Of a stretch of DNA of 64,000 nucleotides, positions 18,588 through 27,858 are shown piece after piece. The position numbers were made by a program, and so were the translations under genes. Positions within the stretch are counted from its first letter, which is position 1. The number at the start of each line of letters is the position of its first letter. The stretch lies in NCBI GenBank assembly GCA_030685065.1, contig JAUXQH010000029.1, positions 1 through 64,000 on the forward strand. The letters are read 5' to 3'. The stretch comes from Pseudomonadota bacterium. Its GTDB lineage: Bacteria > Myxococcota_A > UBA796 > SXON01. The notes under the pieces were generated by a model that was given only the letters and a program-made list of their open reading frames with translations, did not search any database and was not told the DNA's origin.

Positions 18588-19994
18588 CTACGGAGTCGCG
18601 GCGCAGGTGAGCCAAGGGAGGGTCGTGACGACCCCCGCGACGTAGGCGTCGAGCGCGGCCGCGAGCGCTACTCCGTCGGGCACCTCCGCCACGGGCAGGG
18701 TGTTGGACGCCAGCGGATCGGCGACCAGGTCGAACGCCAGCACGCCCCCTCCTCGGCATCCGTAGATCACCTGGCCCTGCAAGCTCTCGACGCCGACGTA
18801 CTCGAGCGTCTCCACGCCGCCCGCGGCAGAGTACAGGCCCGAGAAGGCCTGTTCGCGGCACCCCTCCAGCAGCGACCGGCCCTCGGCGGAGGGGAGCGGC
18901 GGGAGGCCCAGCGCGTCGACGATGGTGGGGAAGACGTCCATGTTGCTGGCGACGCAGGGGAGGTGCGCGTCCGTCACGCCCGGGCCCCAGAAGAGGAGCG
19001 GCACGTGAACCAGCTCGTTGCGCAGGCTCTGCCCGTGTCCAAGGCTCGCCGTGGGCCCGTCGAAGAAGGACTCTCCGTGGTCGGCGGTCACGACGATCAG
19101 CGTCTCGTCGAGCCGCCCGCGGGCCTCGAGGGCGGCCATCAGCGTGTCGATGGCGCGGTCGACCCCCAGGATCTGCTCGTCGTAGATCGCGCGGACCGAC
19201 TCCAGGATCCGCGCCCGATCTTCCTCCGTCTCGGCGTCCTCGAGGGCGTCGCCGATCTGGTTCTCCTGGGCGAAGGACGGATCGTCGACGTTGAACGGCA
19301 TGTCCGCCGGGTCGGCCCAGGTCCAGAGGTCCTCCTGCTCCGGGCGATAGGGCGAGTGGGCGTCCATCGGCTGGAGGAACAGGAGGAACGGCTCATCGGA
19401 GGAGAGGGTGTCGAGCCAGTCGACGGCGAGGCCCACGGCACCCGCGGCGTTGCCGGGCTCGTCGACGACGGGGAGCGAAACGCCGAAGCCGTGGCCGAGC
19501 TCGTAGTCCCGGGTCAACAGGACCTGGTTCCCCGTCACGAGCGCCGTCGCGAAGCCCTGCTCGGCAAGGTACGGCGCGAAGGAGGGCACCGTGAACAGCT
19601 GATTGGGGCCCGTGTCATCGAAGAAGCGGACGCCGTGCGTCGGTTGGTCGCTGCCGGACAGGAGCGACGCGGTCGCGGGGGCTGTCCACGAGCCGGTGCT
19701 TACCGCCCGGTCGACGCCGATCCATCCCGAGCGCGCATCGAGGCGCGGCAAGGTGCCGCGCAGGCTGCCCCACCGCGGGAGCGCATCGGCGCGCAGGGTG
19801 TCCACCTGCACGATCACGACGTTTCGGGGCCGGAAATCCCCCAGGTCGACCTTGACGTCGGCCGGCTCGCCCCGCCCCGTTTCGTCCGAGGGGGTGCCAT
19901 CCACCCCGGGGCCATCGTTCGCCAGACAGCCGCCCGCCGACAGGGCGAGGAACACCGGCAGGAGCGTTCGGATCGATCGCATCACGATCATCAT
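18588..19994 (-). CDS. Sulfatase/alkaline-phosphatase-superfamily lipoprotein (Thr at nucleophile position)
   Basis: MRSIRTLLPVFLALSAGGCLAND lipobox; RNVVIVQVDTLRADALPRWG; WTAPATASLLSGSDQPTHG; VTADHGESFFDG; HVPLLFWGPG. Confidence 0.85.
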   Translation of the reverse strand: MMIVMRSIRTLLPVFLALSAGGCLANDGPGVDGTPSDETGRGEPADVKVDLGDFRPRNVVIVQVDTLRADALPRWGSLRGTLPRLDARSGWIGVDRAVSTGSWTAPATASLLSGSDQPTHGVRFFDDTGPNQLFTVPSFAPYLAEQGFATALVTGNQVLLTRDYELGHGFGVSLPVVDEPGNAAGAVGLAVDWLDTLSSDEPFLLFLQPMDAHSPYRPEQEDLWTWADPADMPFNVDDPSFAQENQIGDALEDAETEEDRARILESVRAIYDEQILGVDRAIDTLMAALEARGRLDETLIVVTADHGESFFDGPTASLGHGQSLRNELVHVPLLFWGPGVTDAHLPCVASNMDVFPTIVDALGLPPLPSAEGRSLLEGCREQAFSGLYSAAGGVETLEYVGVESLQGQVIYGCRGGGVLAFDLVADPLASNTLPVAEVPDGVALAAALDAYVAGVVTTLPWLTCAATP

Positions 19995-20099
19995 GCCTCC
20001 GGACGACCGATCGGATTCGAGCTGTGTTCGATTTCGGTGGGTGGCAATTCCCAACGCGGACGCGCCCACGATTGACTCCCCTCCCCCATCCCGCGGACA

Positions 20100-20708
20100 A
20101 TGGCGCCCATGTCCGCGCCCCCTCCGATCGCCGCCTGGGTGCGCTGGGCGGCCGACGCTCCTCCGATCTTCGACGCTGTCCCGGAGGGATTTCCCGGTGG
20201 GGTGGTCCGCGTGCGCGCGGTCGTGGCCGACCTCTACGCGCGCCATGGCGCCCGCGCCGAGCCCCACGTGCTCCAGGCGTTCGACGCGAAGGACAGCTCG
20301 GCGAAGGAGCGCGCGCGGCTCGGGGCCGTGCTCCTGGCGTGCCGGGTGCTGGCGCATCCCTCGCTCCTCCCGGGCGCCTCGACCGGCCCCTCGGCCGACA
20401 CGGGCCGGGCGGGGGCCTTCGAGCGCCTCTTTCGCGACCTGACCGAGTGGGCGGCCGCCGTCGGATCGAACACGTCGAGCGAGGAGCGGCGCGAGGAGCT
20501 GGTCCGGCGCTGCCTGCACGCGGTCGGGGCCCGTCCGGGCGGCGAGAGCGTGGCCGAGGCGGAGGACCGGCTCGGGCAGGTCGACATCATCGAGCGCGCG
20601 CGCCTGTTGAAGGCCGCCGCCGAGCGCGAGCGGCGCACGCGCGAGCTACGGGAGGCCATGGTTCGCGCCGCCGCCGAAGAGGCCGCCGCCAAGATGGGCC
20701 GGGAGTAG
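20100..20708 (+). CDS. Hypothetical alpha-helical protein
   Basis: 202-aa ORF ending 5 nt before the multidomain gene at 20713; likely co-transcribed. Confidence 0.5.
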   Translation: MAPMSAPPPIAAWVRWAADAPPIFDAVPEGFPGGVVRVRAVVADLYARHGARAEPHVLQAFDAKDSSAKERARLGAVLLACRVLAHPSLLPGASTGPSADTGRAGAFERLFRDLTEWAAAVGSNTSSEERREELVRRCLHAVGARPGGESVAEAEDRLGQVDIIERARLLKAAAERERRTRELREAMVRAAAEEAAAKMGRE

Positions 20709-20712
20709 CCGT

Positions 20713-23016
20713 TTGCCGACCGTCCTCATCACCCAGTGCCTCCAGCGCGACTTCGTAGACCCGATCCGGCCTGGAGATCCGCTCCCGAACCGGCTGCACG
20801 TCGGCGCGGACGAGGCGCAGCGACTGCTCGGAGACGATCCCGCGCAGAGCCCGCTCGCGCAGCTGCTCGCGTGGAGCCGCGGGGCGCCCGGGCTGCACCT
20901 CATCCACATCCGCGACTGGCACGATCCCGCCGATCCCGCCCAGCGCGCCCACCTCGACACCTTCGGCGATCACTGCATCCGCGACACCCGCGGGGCCCGC
21001 TTCGCCGTAGAGGACGACGAGGAGCTGGGCCCCGACGAGCACATCGTCGACGCGACGGGCCTGAACGACTTCGCCACCACCTGCCTGCCCCGCGTGCTCG
21101 CCCGGATCGCCGCGGTCGCGGACGGGGGGCCCCTCCGCGTGGGCGTCATCGGCGTCTGGACGGAGGCGAAGGTGAGCTTTCTGCTCTACGACCTCGCCAC
21201 CGAGCTCGGGATCGGGGCGCTCGCCACGTGCAGCGCGCTCACCGCCTCGAGCTCGCGCTCTCGCCACTTCCACGCGCTCGACCAGCTCGAGCGCCTGCTC
21301 GGAGTGCGCGTGTTCCACGACGTCGCCGGCTTCGCCGCCTGGCTCGCCCCGGGCGCCGCCCCCGCGCCCCCGCCGCCCCGAAAGCGCCCCGTGGCGATCG
21401 ACGGCATCGGCCTCTCCGAGACGGAAGAAGCCGTGGTGGGGGGGCTGTTCCGGGACAGCGCCAAGGTGTCGCTCGAGCCCCTCGCGGGCGGGTTCTCCGG
21501 GGCGCGGGTCTATCGCGCGCGGAGCCACGACCTCGAGGGGCATCGGCAAGCCGACACGGTGGTGAAGCTCGGCCCCTCCTCGATGCTCGGTCCGGAGCGC
21601 GCCTCGACCGAGCGGGTGGCGGAGGTGCTCGGAAACTTCGTGCCCAGCATCCGCGCCTACGTCGACTTCGGGGCCCACGCGGGCCTGCGGTACGCGTGGG
21701 CGTCGATGGGCCAGGGGTCGGTCCGCACGTTCAAGTCGATCTGGGAGAGCGGCGGGGACGACGCCACGATCGAGCGCGTCCTCCGCGTCGCGTTCGAAGA
21801 GGTGCTCGAGCCCTTCTGGAGCGCCGCCCGGTACGAGCGCCTCCCGCTGCTCGAACACTTCCAATTCGAGCAGTTCGCGCCCCAGGTGCGGGCGGCCGTC
21901 GAGGCCGTCCTCGGGCACCCCGCGACCGAGGACACCTTCCTTTTTCCGGGCGACTACACCGTTCGAAACCTCTGCCTCGCGTACGAAGCGGACCTCCCCG
22001 GCCTGCCCGTCTTCCCCGGCGAGACCCACCTCGTCGCGCACGTCCACGGTGACCTGAACTTCGCCAACATCCTCGTCGACGCGCGCGACAACGTCTGGAT
22101 CATCGACTTCGCGAGCTCCCGGTCGGGCCCCGTGGCGATGGACCTGGCGAAGCTCGAGAACGATCTCCTCTACCTCCTCACCCCCCTCGCGTCCGAGGCC
22201 GACCTCGCGGAAGCGCTGAAGATCACCAGCGCCCTGCGCGCGGTGCGCGATCTGCGGGAGCCGCTTCCCGTGGCCGCTCCGACCGACCATGTCGGGCTGG
22301 TCCGCACGTGGCGCGTGCTCCGCGTCCTACGGGACCTCGGCGCGCGCATGTGCCGCGAGGAGCGCAACCCGACGACGATCGACATCCTCCTGCTCCGCTA
22401 CGCGGCCCACACGCTCTCGTTCGACGAGGCTTCGCCGCTGCAGCGCCGATGGGCGCTGGCCGCCGCCTGCGGGCACGCCGAGGACGCGGTGACGACGCTC
22501 CGCGCCGAGCGGGTGCTGCGCGTCGACCACGTCGTCGGCGCCGGACGGTTGGGGCTCACGTTGTGTCCGGGGCGGCGCGACAAGGGGCGCGATCTCGCCG
22601 CGGATGTCGACACGCTCGTCGCGGTGGGCACGCGCCGGCTGCTGTGCCTCCTCCCCGAGGAGGAGCTCGACGATGTGGGCGCCGGCGGGCTGCGTGCCGC
22701 CGTGGAGGCCCGCGGCATCGCGTTTCTCCAGGTGCCCATCCCGGATCAGGGCGTCCCGTCGATGGCCGAGGCGCGCGCGGCCGTCGCGTGGATCCTGGAG
22801 GGCGTGGCGCGCCAGGAGCCCGTGGTGGTGCACTGCATGGGCGGCCTCGGCCGCGCGGGCACGATCGCGGCATGCACCCTGGTCGCGATCGGCCGCACCG
22901 CCGCCGAGGCGATCGCCGAGGTGCGGGCCGCACGCGGCCCCCGATGCGTCGAAAACCTGCGTCAGGAGCGGTTCGTGTCGCTGTTCGAGCTCGAGTACCG
23001 CGCTACACGTTCCTGA
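20713..23016 (+). CDS. Tripartite protein: degenerate isochorismatase-like domain + APH-like kinase + cysteine (DSP/PTP-like) phosphatase
   Basis: N-term VLITQCLQRDFVDPIRPG...VGVIGVWTEAKVSFLLYDLAT; middle VHGDLNFANILVDARDNVWIIDFASS; C-term FLQVPIPDQGVPS...VVVHCMGGLGRAGTIAAC. Confidence 0.8.
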   Translation: MPTVLITQCLQRDFVDPIRPGDPLPNRLHVGADEAQRLLGDDPAQSPLAQLLAWSRGAPGLHLIHIRDWHDPADPAQRAHLDTFGDHCIRDTRGARFAVEDDEELGPDEHIVDATGLNDFATTCLPRVLARIAAVADGGPLRVGVIGVWTEAKVSFLLYDLATELGIGALATCSALTASSSRSRHFHALDQLERLLGVRVFHDVAGFAAWLAPGAAPAPPPPRKRPVAIDGIGLSETEEAVVGGLFRDSAKVSLEPLAGGFSGARVYRARSHDLEGHRQADTVVKLGPSSMLGPERASTERVAEVLGNFVPSIRAYVDFGAHAGLRYAWASMGQGSVRTFKSIWESGGDDATIERVLRVAFEEVLEPFWSAARYERLPLLEHFQFEQFAPQVRAAVEAVLGHPATEDTFLFPGDYTVRNLCLAYEADLPGLPVFPGETHLVAHVHGDLNFANILVDARDNVWIIDFASSRSGPVAMDLAKLENDLLYLLTPLASEADLAEALKITSALRAVRDLREPLPVAAPTDHVGLVRTWRVLRVLRDLGARMCREERNPTTIDILLLRYAAHTLSFDEASPLQRRWALAAACGHAEDAVTTLRAERVLRVDHVVGAGRLGLTLCPGRRDKGRDLAADVDTLVAVGTRRLLCLLPEEELDDVGAGGLRAAVEARGIAFLQVPIPDQGVPSMAEARAAVAWILEGVARQEPVVVHCMGGLGRAGTIAACTLVAIGRTAAEAIAEVRAARGPRCVENLRQERFVSLFELEYRATRS

Positions 23017-24001
23017 GCGCGGAGAAGCAGGCCGCGCCGAGCGCCGCGGACACCGGGATCGTGAGGATCCACGCCGTGAGGATCCGGCGGGTGACGCCCC
23101 AGGACACCGCCGAGAGGCGGGTTGTCGCCCCGGCGCCCATGATCGCGGACGTGATGCAGTGCGTCGTGGACGTGGGCAGCCCGAAGTGGGAGCAGACCTG
23201 GAGCACCAGCGCGGCGCTGGTCTCCGCGCAGAACCCGTGGATGGGCCGCAGCTTGAAGATCTTGCTGCCCATCGTGTGGATGATGCGCCACCCGCCCGCC
23301 GCCGTGCCCAGCCCCATCGCGAGCGCGCAGGCGATGACGACCCAGAACGGCACCGGGAACTTGCCCGCGGGATCGATGCTGCCCGTGTACGACACCAGGG
23401 CCATGGTGATGACGCCCATCGTCTTCTGCGCGTCGTTCTGCCCGTGTGACACCGCCATCAGCGCCGCGCTGGCGAGCTGGAGCTTCCGGAACACGACGTT
23501 GATGCGGGCGGGGCGCATCCGGCGCACCACCCAGAAGGTGCCGATCATGCCGACGAAGGCGGCAGCGAAGCCGAAGAAGGGGCTCACCACGAGCGCGAGG
23601 ACCACCTTCTCCACGCCCGTCGGGTTGATCGAGTCCCACCCCGCGTGCAGGTAGCCGGCGCCCACCAGGCCGCCGACCAGGGCGTGCGACGAGGACGAGG
23701 GCAGCCCGAACCACCAGGTGAACAGATTCCAGGCGATGGCGGCGAGGAGCGCGGAGAGCACGAGCTGCTGCGTGACCTGGGCCGGATCGAGGAGATCCTT
23801 GCCGATGGTGGTGGCCACCGCGGTGCCCAGAAAGGCGCCCACGATGTTGAACGCCGCCGCCATGAGCACCGCCGTGCGGGGCCGCAACACGCCGGTAGAG
23901 ACCACGGTGGCGATCGCGTTCGCGGTGTCGTGGAACCCGTTGATGAAGTCGAACACGAGCGCGGCGGCGACGACGAGGATGAGGAGCGTGAGCGTCGTCA
24001 T
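23003..24001 (-). CDS. pit: Inorganic phosphate transporter, PiT family
   Basis: DFINGFHDTANAIATVVSTGVLRPRTAVLMAAAFNIVGAF and duplicated SHGQNDAQKTMGV; multiple TM segments. Confidence 0.92.
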   Translation of the reverse strand: MTTLTLLILVVAAALVFDFINGFHDTANAIATVVSTGVLRPRTAVLMAAAFNIVGAFLGTAVATTIGKDLLDPAQVTQQLVLSALLAAIAWNLFTWWFGLPSSSSHALVGGLVGAGYLHAGWDSINPTGVEKVVLALVVSPFFGFAAAFVGMIGTFWVVRRMRPARINVVFRKLQLASAALMAVSHGQNDAQKTMGVITMALVSYTGSIDPAGKFPVPFWVVIACALAMGLGTAAGGWRIIHTMGSKIFKLRPIHGFCAETSAALVLQVCSHFGLPTSTTHCITSAIMGAGATTRLSAVSWGVTRRILTAWILTIPVSAALGAACFSALRNV

Positions 24002-24004
24002 CGG

Positions 24005-24655
24005 CTACCCGTTCTTGATGACGATGGCTTCGATGATCGTCGCGACGGAGGCGCAGCGATCGACGGAGTCCTCGAGGCCCTCGAGGAATTCCTTGTGCTT
24101 GATGAGCTTGATCGCGTCCTTCTCGTTCGCGAACAGGTCCCCGAGGCGCAGCCGGAACACCACGTCCGCCTCGTGCTCGAGGTAGTGGATCGAGCGCGTC
24201 AGGGCGCGGATCCGATCCGCGCCGGCGCCGGTGCGGAGCACCTCGATCGCCTCGGAGAACTGGGTCGTCGCCTTGTAGAGGATGTCCGCGAGCTCGCGGC
24301 TCCCCTCCGGGAGCGAGTCCATCTGGTGGACGGTCAGGTGGTTGGCCGTGGCGCTGATGAAGTCGGACACGTTCTCGAGGGAGCCGGTCAGGTGGTAGAG
24401 ATCCTCCCGATCGATGGGCGTGACGAAGGTGGCGTCGAGCTGATCCGCCATGTCCTTCATCGCCTTGTCACCGTCGTGCTCGGCGTCGCGAATGCGCTCG
24501 ACCAGGACCAGCCGCGCGTCCCGTCCCTCGGCGCGCGTCAGCTCGACGAAGAGCCGCGCGGCCTCGTCGGCGGCTTTCGCGGCGTCGGCCACGTAGTCGA
24601 AGAAGCGACCCTCTTCTGGAAGAAACCAACGAATCGCCTGTTGAAGCCACGCCAT
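24005..24655 (-). CDS. DUF47/PhoU-like phosphate transport regulator
   Basis: ERIRDAEHDGDKAMKDMADQLDATFVTPIDREDLYHLTGSLENVSDFI; adjacent to pit. Confidence 0.88.
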   Translation of the reverse strand: MAWLQQAIRWFLPEEGRFFDYVADAAKAADEAARLFVELTRAEGRDARLVLVERIRDAEHDGDKAMKDMADQLDATFVTPIDREDLYHLTGSLENVSDFISATANHLTVHQMDSLPEGSRELADILYKATTQFSEAIEVLRTGAGADRIRALTRSIHYLEHEADVVFRLRLGDLFANEKDAIKLIKHKEFLEGLEDSVDRCASVATIIEAIVIKNG

Positions 24656-24773
24656 TTCACGCCCCACAATCGTCACGTAGTCGTTTCGAATCCGTGGCAC
24701 CGTACAGGGCCGGGGCCCCCCAAGCAACCCTGTCTGCGCGGGGGAGTACAATGGCGTCTCCTTTGGATCCCAC

Positions 24774-26117
24774 TTGCTGCCTAAACAGTTGATGGCCTTG
24801 TTTGCCGTGCCCGTGCTGACGGCGGCCTACCTCCTCGGCCTCGCCGTGCTCGCGCCGGCGGGCCTCTCACCGGACTCCTCCCGCCTCCTCGCGGGGCTCT
24901 CCGGGGCCTCCCTCCTGGCCACCACGATCCTGCTGATGGGAAAGGTGCATCGTCGGGAGGGGCAGATCCTGGAGGCCACCGGATTTTTGCGGCAGGTGCA
25001 GGAGGGCGCCGTCCACCGGTTCCTGCCCGTGACGCGCGAGGACACGTTCGGGCTGCTCGCGGAGGGGATCAACCGGCTCGTCGGCGAGCTTCGAACCCGC
25101 CACCTCGGCGCGGAGAGCGAGCGCGTGCTCGACGGCGCGATGGTCCGCGAGACCCCGAACGGCCTGCTCATCACGGACGGCGCCGGGCGGGTGCGCCGCT
25201 TCAACCCCGCCTTCAAGGAGCTCCTCCCCTTCTCGTCCGATCCCATCGGCAAGGCGCCCATCGAGACCATCCCCGTGCACGAGTTCCAGGAGGTCATCGA
25301 CGAGACCCGGCGCACGCGCCAACCCTCCGAGCGGATCGCCACCGTGGGCCGCCGCGAGGTGCTCGTGCGCGGGATCCCCCTCGCGGACGGGGCCGGCTGC
25401 ATGGGCGTCGTGCTCGACATCACGTCCGTGCGCGCCGCCGAGCGTGCCCGACGGGACTTCGTCGCGAACGTATCTCACGAGCTCCGCACGCCCGTCACCG
25501 CGCTGGTCGGCTACGCCGAGAGCCTCCTCGAGGACCGGAGCGAGATGCCGGACTGGGCCCAGCCCATGCTCGAGGCGATGAACCGGAACGCGCGCCGGCT
25601 CGCCGCGCTCATCGAGGACGTGCTCCAGCTCTCGAAGATCGAGGCCCGCCAAGGGGACCTCCCGCTCGCCTCCGAGCCCCTCCGCCCGGTCGTGCGGGAG
25701 GTGCTCGCGCGCTTCACCGACCGCGCCCGTCAGAAGGACATCACGCTCACCTTCGCCGACGGCCCCGAGATCGAGGCGCGCATCAGCGGCGAGGCCTTCG
25801 AGCACGCGCTCGGCAACCTCGTCGACAACGCGCTCAAGTACACCAACAACGGCGGCCGGATCGAGGTCCTCGTGGAGAACAGCGGCGGCGCCGTGACCGT
25901 GGCCGTGAAGGACGATGGCATCGGGGTGGCGAGCATCCACCACGCCCGCATCTTCGAGAGGTTCTACCGGGTGGACGCCGCCCGGAGCCGGGACGCGGGG
26001 GGCACCGGCCTCGGCCTGGCCCTCGTCAAGCACCTGTGCTTCGCGATGCAGGCCGAGGTCGCGCTCGAGAGCGATCTGGGGCAGGGCAGCACCTTCACGC
26101 TGCGCCTCCCCCAATAG
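24774..26117 (+). CDS. PhoR-like PAS-containing sensor histidine kinase
   Basis: Two N-terminal TM segments; HisKA FVANVSHELRTPVTALVGYAESLL; N box NLVDNALKYTNNGG; G boxes DGIGV / GGTGLGLALVKH. TTG or downstream ATG start. Confidence 0.88.
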   Translation: MLPKQLMALFAVPVLTAAYLLGLAVLAPAGLSPDSSRLLAGLSGASLLATTILLMGKVHRREGQILEATGFLRQVQEGAVHRFLPVTREDTFGLLAEGINRLVGELRTRHLGAESERVLDGAMVRETPNGLLITDGAGRVRRFNPAFKELLPFSSDPIGKAPIETIPVHEFQEVIDETRRTRQPSERIATVGRREVLVRGIPLADGAGCMGVVLDITSVRAAERARRDFVANVSHELRTPVTALVGYAESLLEDRSEMPDWAQPMLEAMNRNARRLAALIEDVLQLSKIEARQGDLPLASEPLRPVVREVLARFTDRARQKDITLTFADGPEIEARISGEAFEHALGNLVDNALKYTNNGGRIEVLVENSGGAVTVAVKDDGIGVASIHHARIFERFYRVDAARSRDAGGTGLGLALVKHLCFAMQAEVALESDLGQGSTFTLRLPQ

Positions 26118-26154
26118 GGCGGACGAGCGGAGCGTCAGGCGCTACCTTGGCGCC

Positions 26155-27393
26155 ATGCTCCTGCTCGCGCTGTTCGCCTGTGATCCCGACAAGACGCCCA
26201 CGCCCGGCACGGAGACCGGCCCCACCTACTACGCCGACGTCCGGCCGATCCTCGACAAGTCGTGCGCGCGTTGCCACAGCGAGGGAGGGCTCGCCTTCTC
26301 GATGGACGACGCGGCCACCGCGCAGGGGGTGGCCGCCGCGATGAAGACCGCGGTGGAGAGCGGGCGCATGCCGCCCCCCGCGCCGGACCCCCAATGCCGC
26401 GACTACAGCGCGTCCGAGCGGTTCACGCTGACGGACGAGGAGAAGGCGACGATCGCCGCCTGGGCCGACGCGGACGCGCCGCTCGGGGAAGAAGCGGATG
26501 CTCCCGCGACGCGCGACAACAGCCTCGTGACCATCGCGCCGTACGACGTCGAGCTCTGGGCCAGCAGCGCCTACACCCCCTCGTTCACCTCGGCGGACGG
26601 CAACGACTACCGCTGCTTCCTCCTCGACGTGGGGAACACGGACCGCACGTGGATCCGCGGGATGCAGGCGCTGGTCGACAACACCCTGATCGTGCACCAC
26701 GTCGTGTTGTTCGAGCCGGACGGCACGGATGATCTCTGGGGCGCCGGCGATCCGCACGACGGCTTCGCGTGCAGCGGCCTCGGCCAGGGGAACTGGAGCA
26801 CGATCGGCGCCTGGGGCCCCGGCGCCAACCCCACCGTCCTGCCCGACGGCATGGGCATCCGGCTCGAGCCGAGAGCGCAGGTGATCCTCCAGATGCACTA
26901 CTTCGACAGCTTCGAGGGTGCGGATCAGGAGTCGGACCAGTCCGGGTACGGCCTCCTCCTGACGGACACGGTCACGCACGAAGCGGACAACCTGGCGGCG
27001 GGCCCCACCAACTTCACGCTCGACGCGGGAGATGGCGCGTCGGTCGCGCGCGACATGTACACCTGGGGCGAGGACGCCCTCGTCCTCGCGGTCTGGCCGC
27101 ACATGCACCTGCTCGGCAGCGCCTTCGAGGAGACCGTCACCCACGCCGACGGCACGGAGACCTGCCTGTTGCGGATGAACAGCTGGGACTTCAACAACCA
27201 GGTCACCGCCAACTTCCTCGAGCCGGTGGCGCTGACCGCGGGGGACCGCGTGAAGGTCAAGTGCACGTGGGACAACAGCGCCACGAGCCCCAACCAGTAC
27301 TACGATCCGCCCCGCGACATCGTGTTCGGCGAGGGCACGGCGGACGAGATGTGCTTCGGGTTCACCCTCGTGGCGACGGCCGTCACACCGTAG
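26155..27393 (+). CDS. Cytochrome c (CXXCH) + copper type II ascorbate-dependent monooxygenase (PHM)-like lipoprotein
   Basis: MLLLALFACDPD; SCARCHSEGG heme motif; PHM-like His/Met motifs IVHHVVLFEP, QMHYFD, WPHMHLLG. Confidence 0.78.
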   Translation: MLLLALFACDPDKTPTPGTETGPTYYADVRPILDKSCARCHSEGGLAFSMDDAATAQGVAAAMKTAVESGRMPPPAPDPQCRDYSASERFTLTDEEKATIAAWADADAPLGEEADAPATRDNSLVTIAPYDVELWASSAYTPSFTSADGNDYRCFLLDVGNTDRTWIRGMQALVDNTLIVHHVVLFEPDGTDDLWGAGDPHDGFACSGLGQGNWSTIGAWGPGANPTVLPDGMGIRLEPRAQVILQMHYFDSFEGADQESDQSGYGLLLTDTVTHEADNLAAGPTNFTLDAGDGASVARDMYTWGEDALVLAVWPHMHLLGSAFEETVTHADGTETCLLRMNSWDFNNQVTANFLEPVALTAGDRVKVKCTWDNSATSPNQYYDPPRDIVFGEGTADEMCFGFTLVATAVTP

Positions 27394-27435
27394 CCCTCCC
27401 CCTCCGGGGCAGCCCGCTCGGTTAGACGCCCGCCC

Positions 27436-27855
27436 ATGGCACGCCCCCCCTCCAACGCTCCCTGCCCGTGCGGCTCGAACAAGAAGGCCAAGGGCTGCTG
27501 CCTTCCCGTGCTCGAGGGCGCCCCGGCGGCCACGCCCGAGGCGCTCATGCGCTCCCGCTACGCCGCCTACAGTTGCGGGGACACCGGGCACCTCCTGCGG
27601 AGCACCCACCCCGAGAGCCCCCATCGGCACGCGGATGAACGAGCGTGGACCGAGGAGCTCCGCCGCTACTGCGCGGCGGTGGAATTCCTCGGGCTGACCG
27701 TGCACGCCGCCTCCGAGGACGGCGACAGCGGCCGGGTGCGCTTCTACGCCCAGCTCTCCATGGGCGGGCGAGACGCGTCGTTCGGGGAAGACAGCCGGTT
27801 CCGGAAGGTCGATGGCCGCTGGACCTACCTGGACGGCGAGCGGTGGACGCCCTGA
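27436..27855 (+). CDS. YchJ-like SEC-C/zinc-motif protein
   Basis: APCPCGSNKKAKGCCLPVLEG...ALMRSRYAAYSCGD...WTYLDGE. Confidence 0.88.
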   Translation: MARPPSNAPCPCGSNKKAKGCCLPVLEGAPAATPEALMRSRYAAYSCGDTGHLLRSTHPESPHRHADERAWTEELRRYCAAVEFLGLTVHAASEDGDSGRVRFYAQLSMGGRDASFGEDSRFRKVDGRWTYLDGERWTP

Positions 27856-27858
27856 TCG

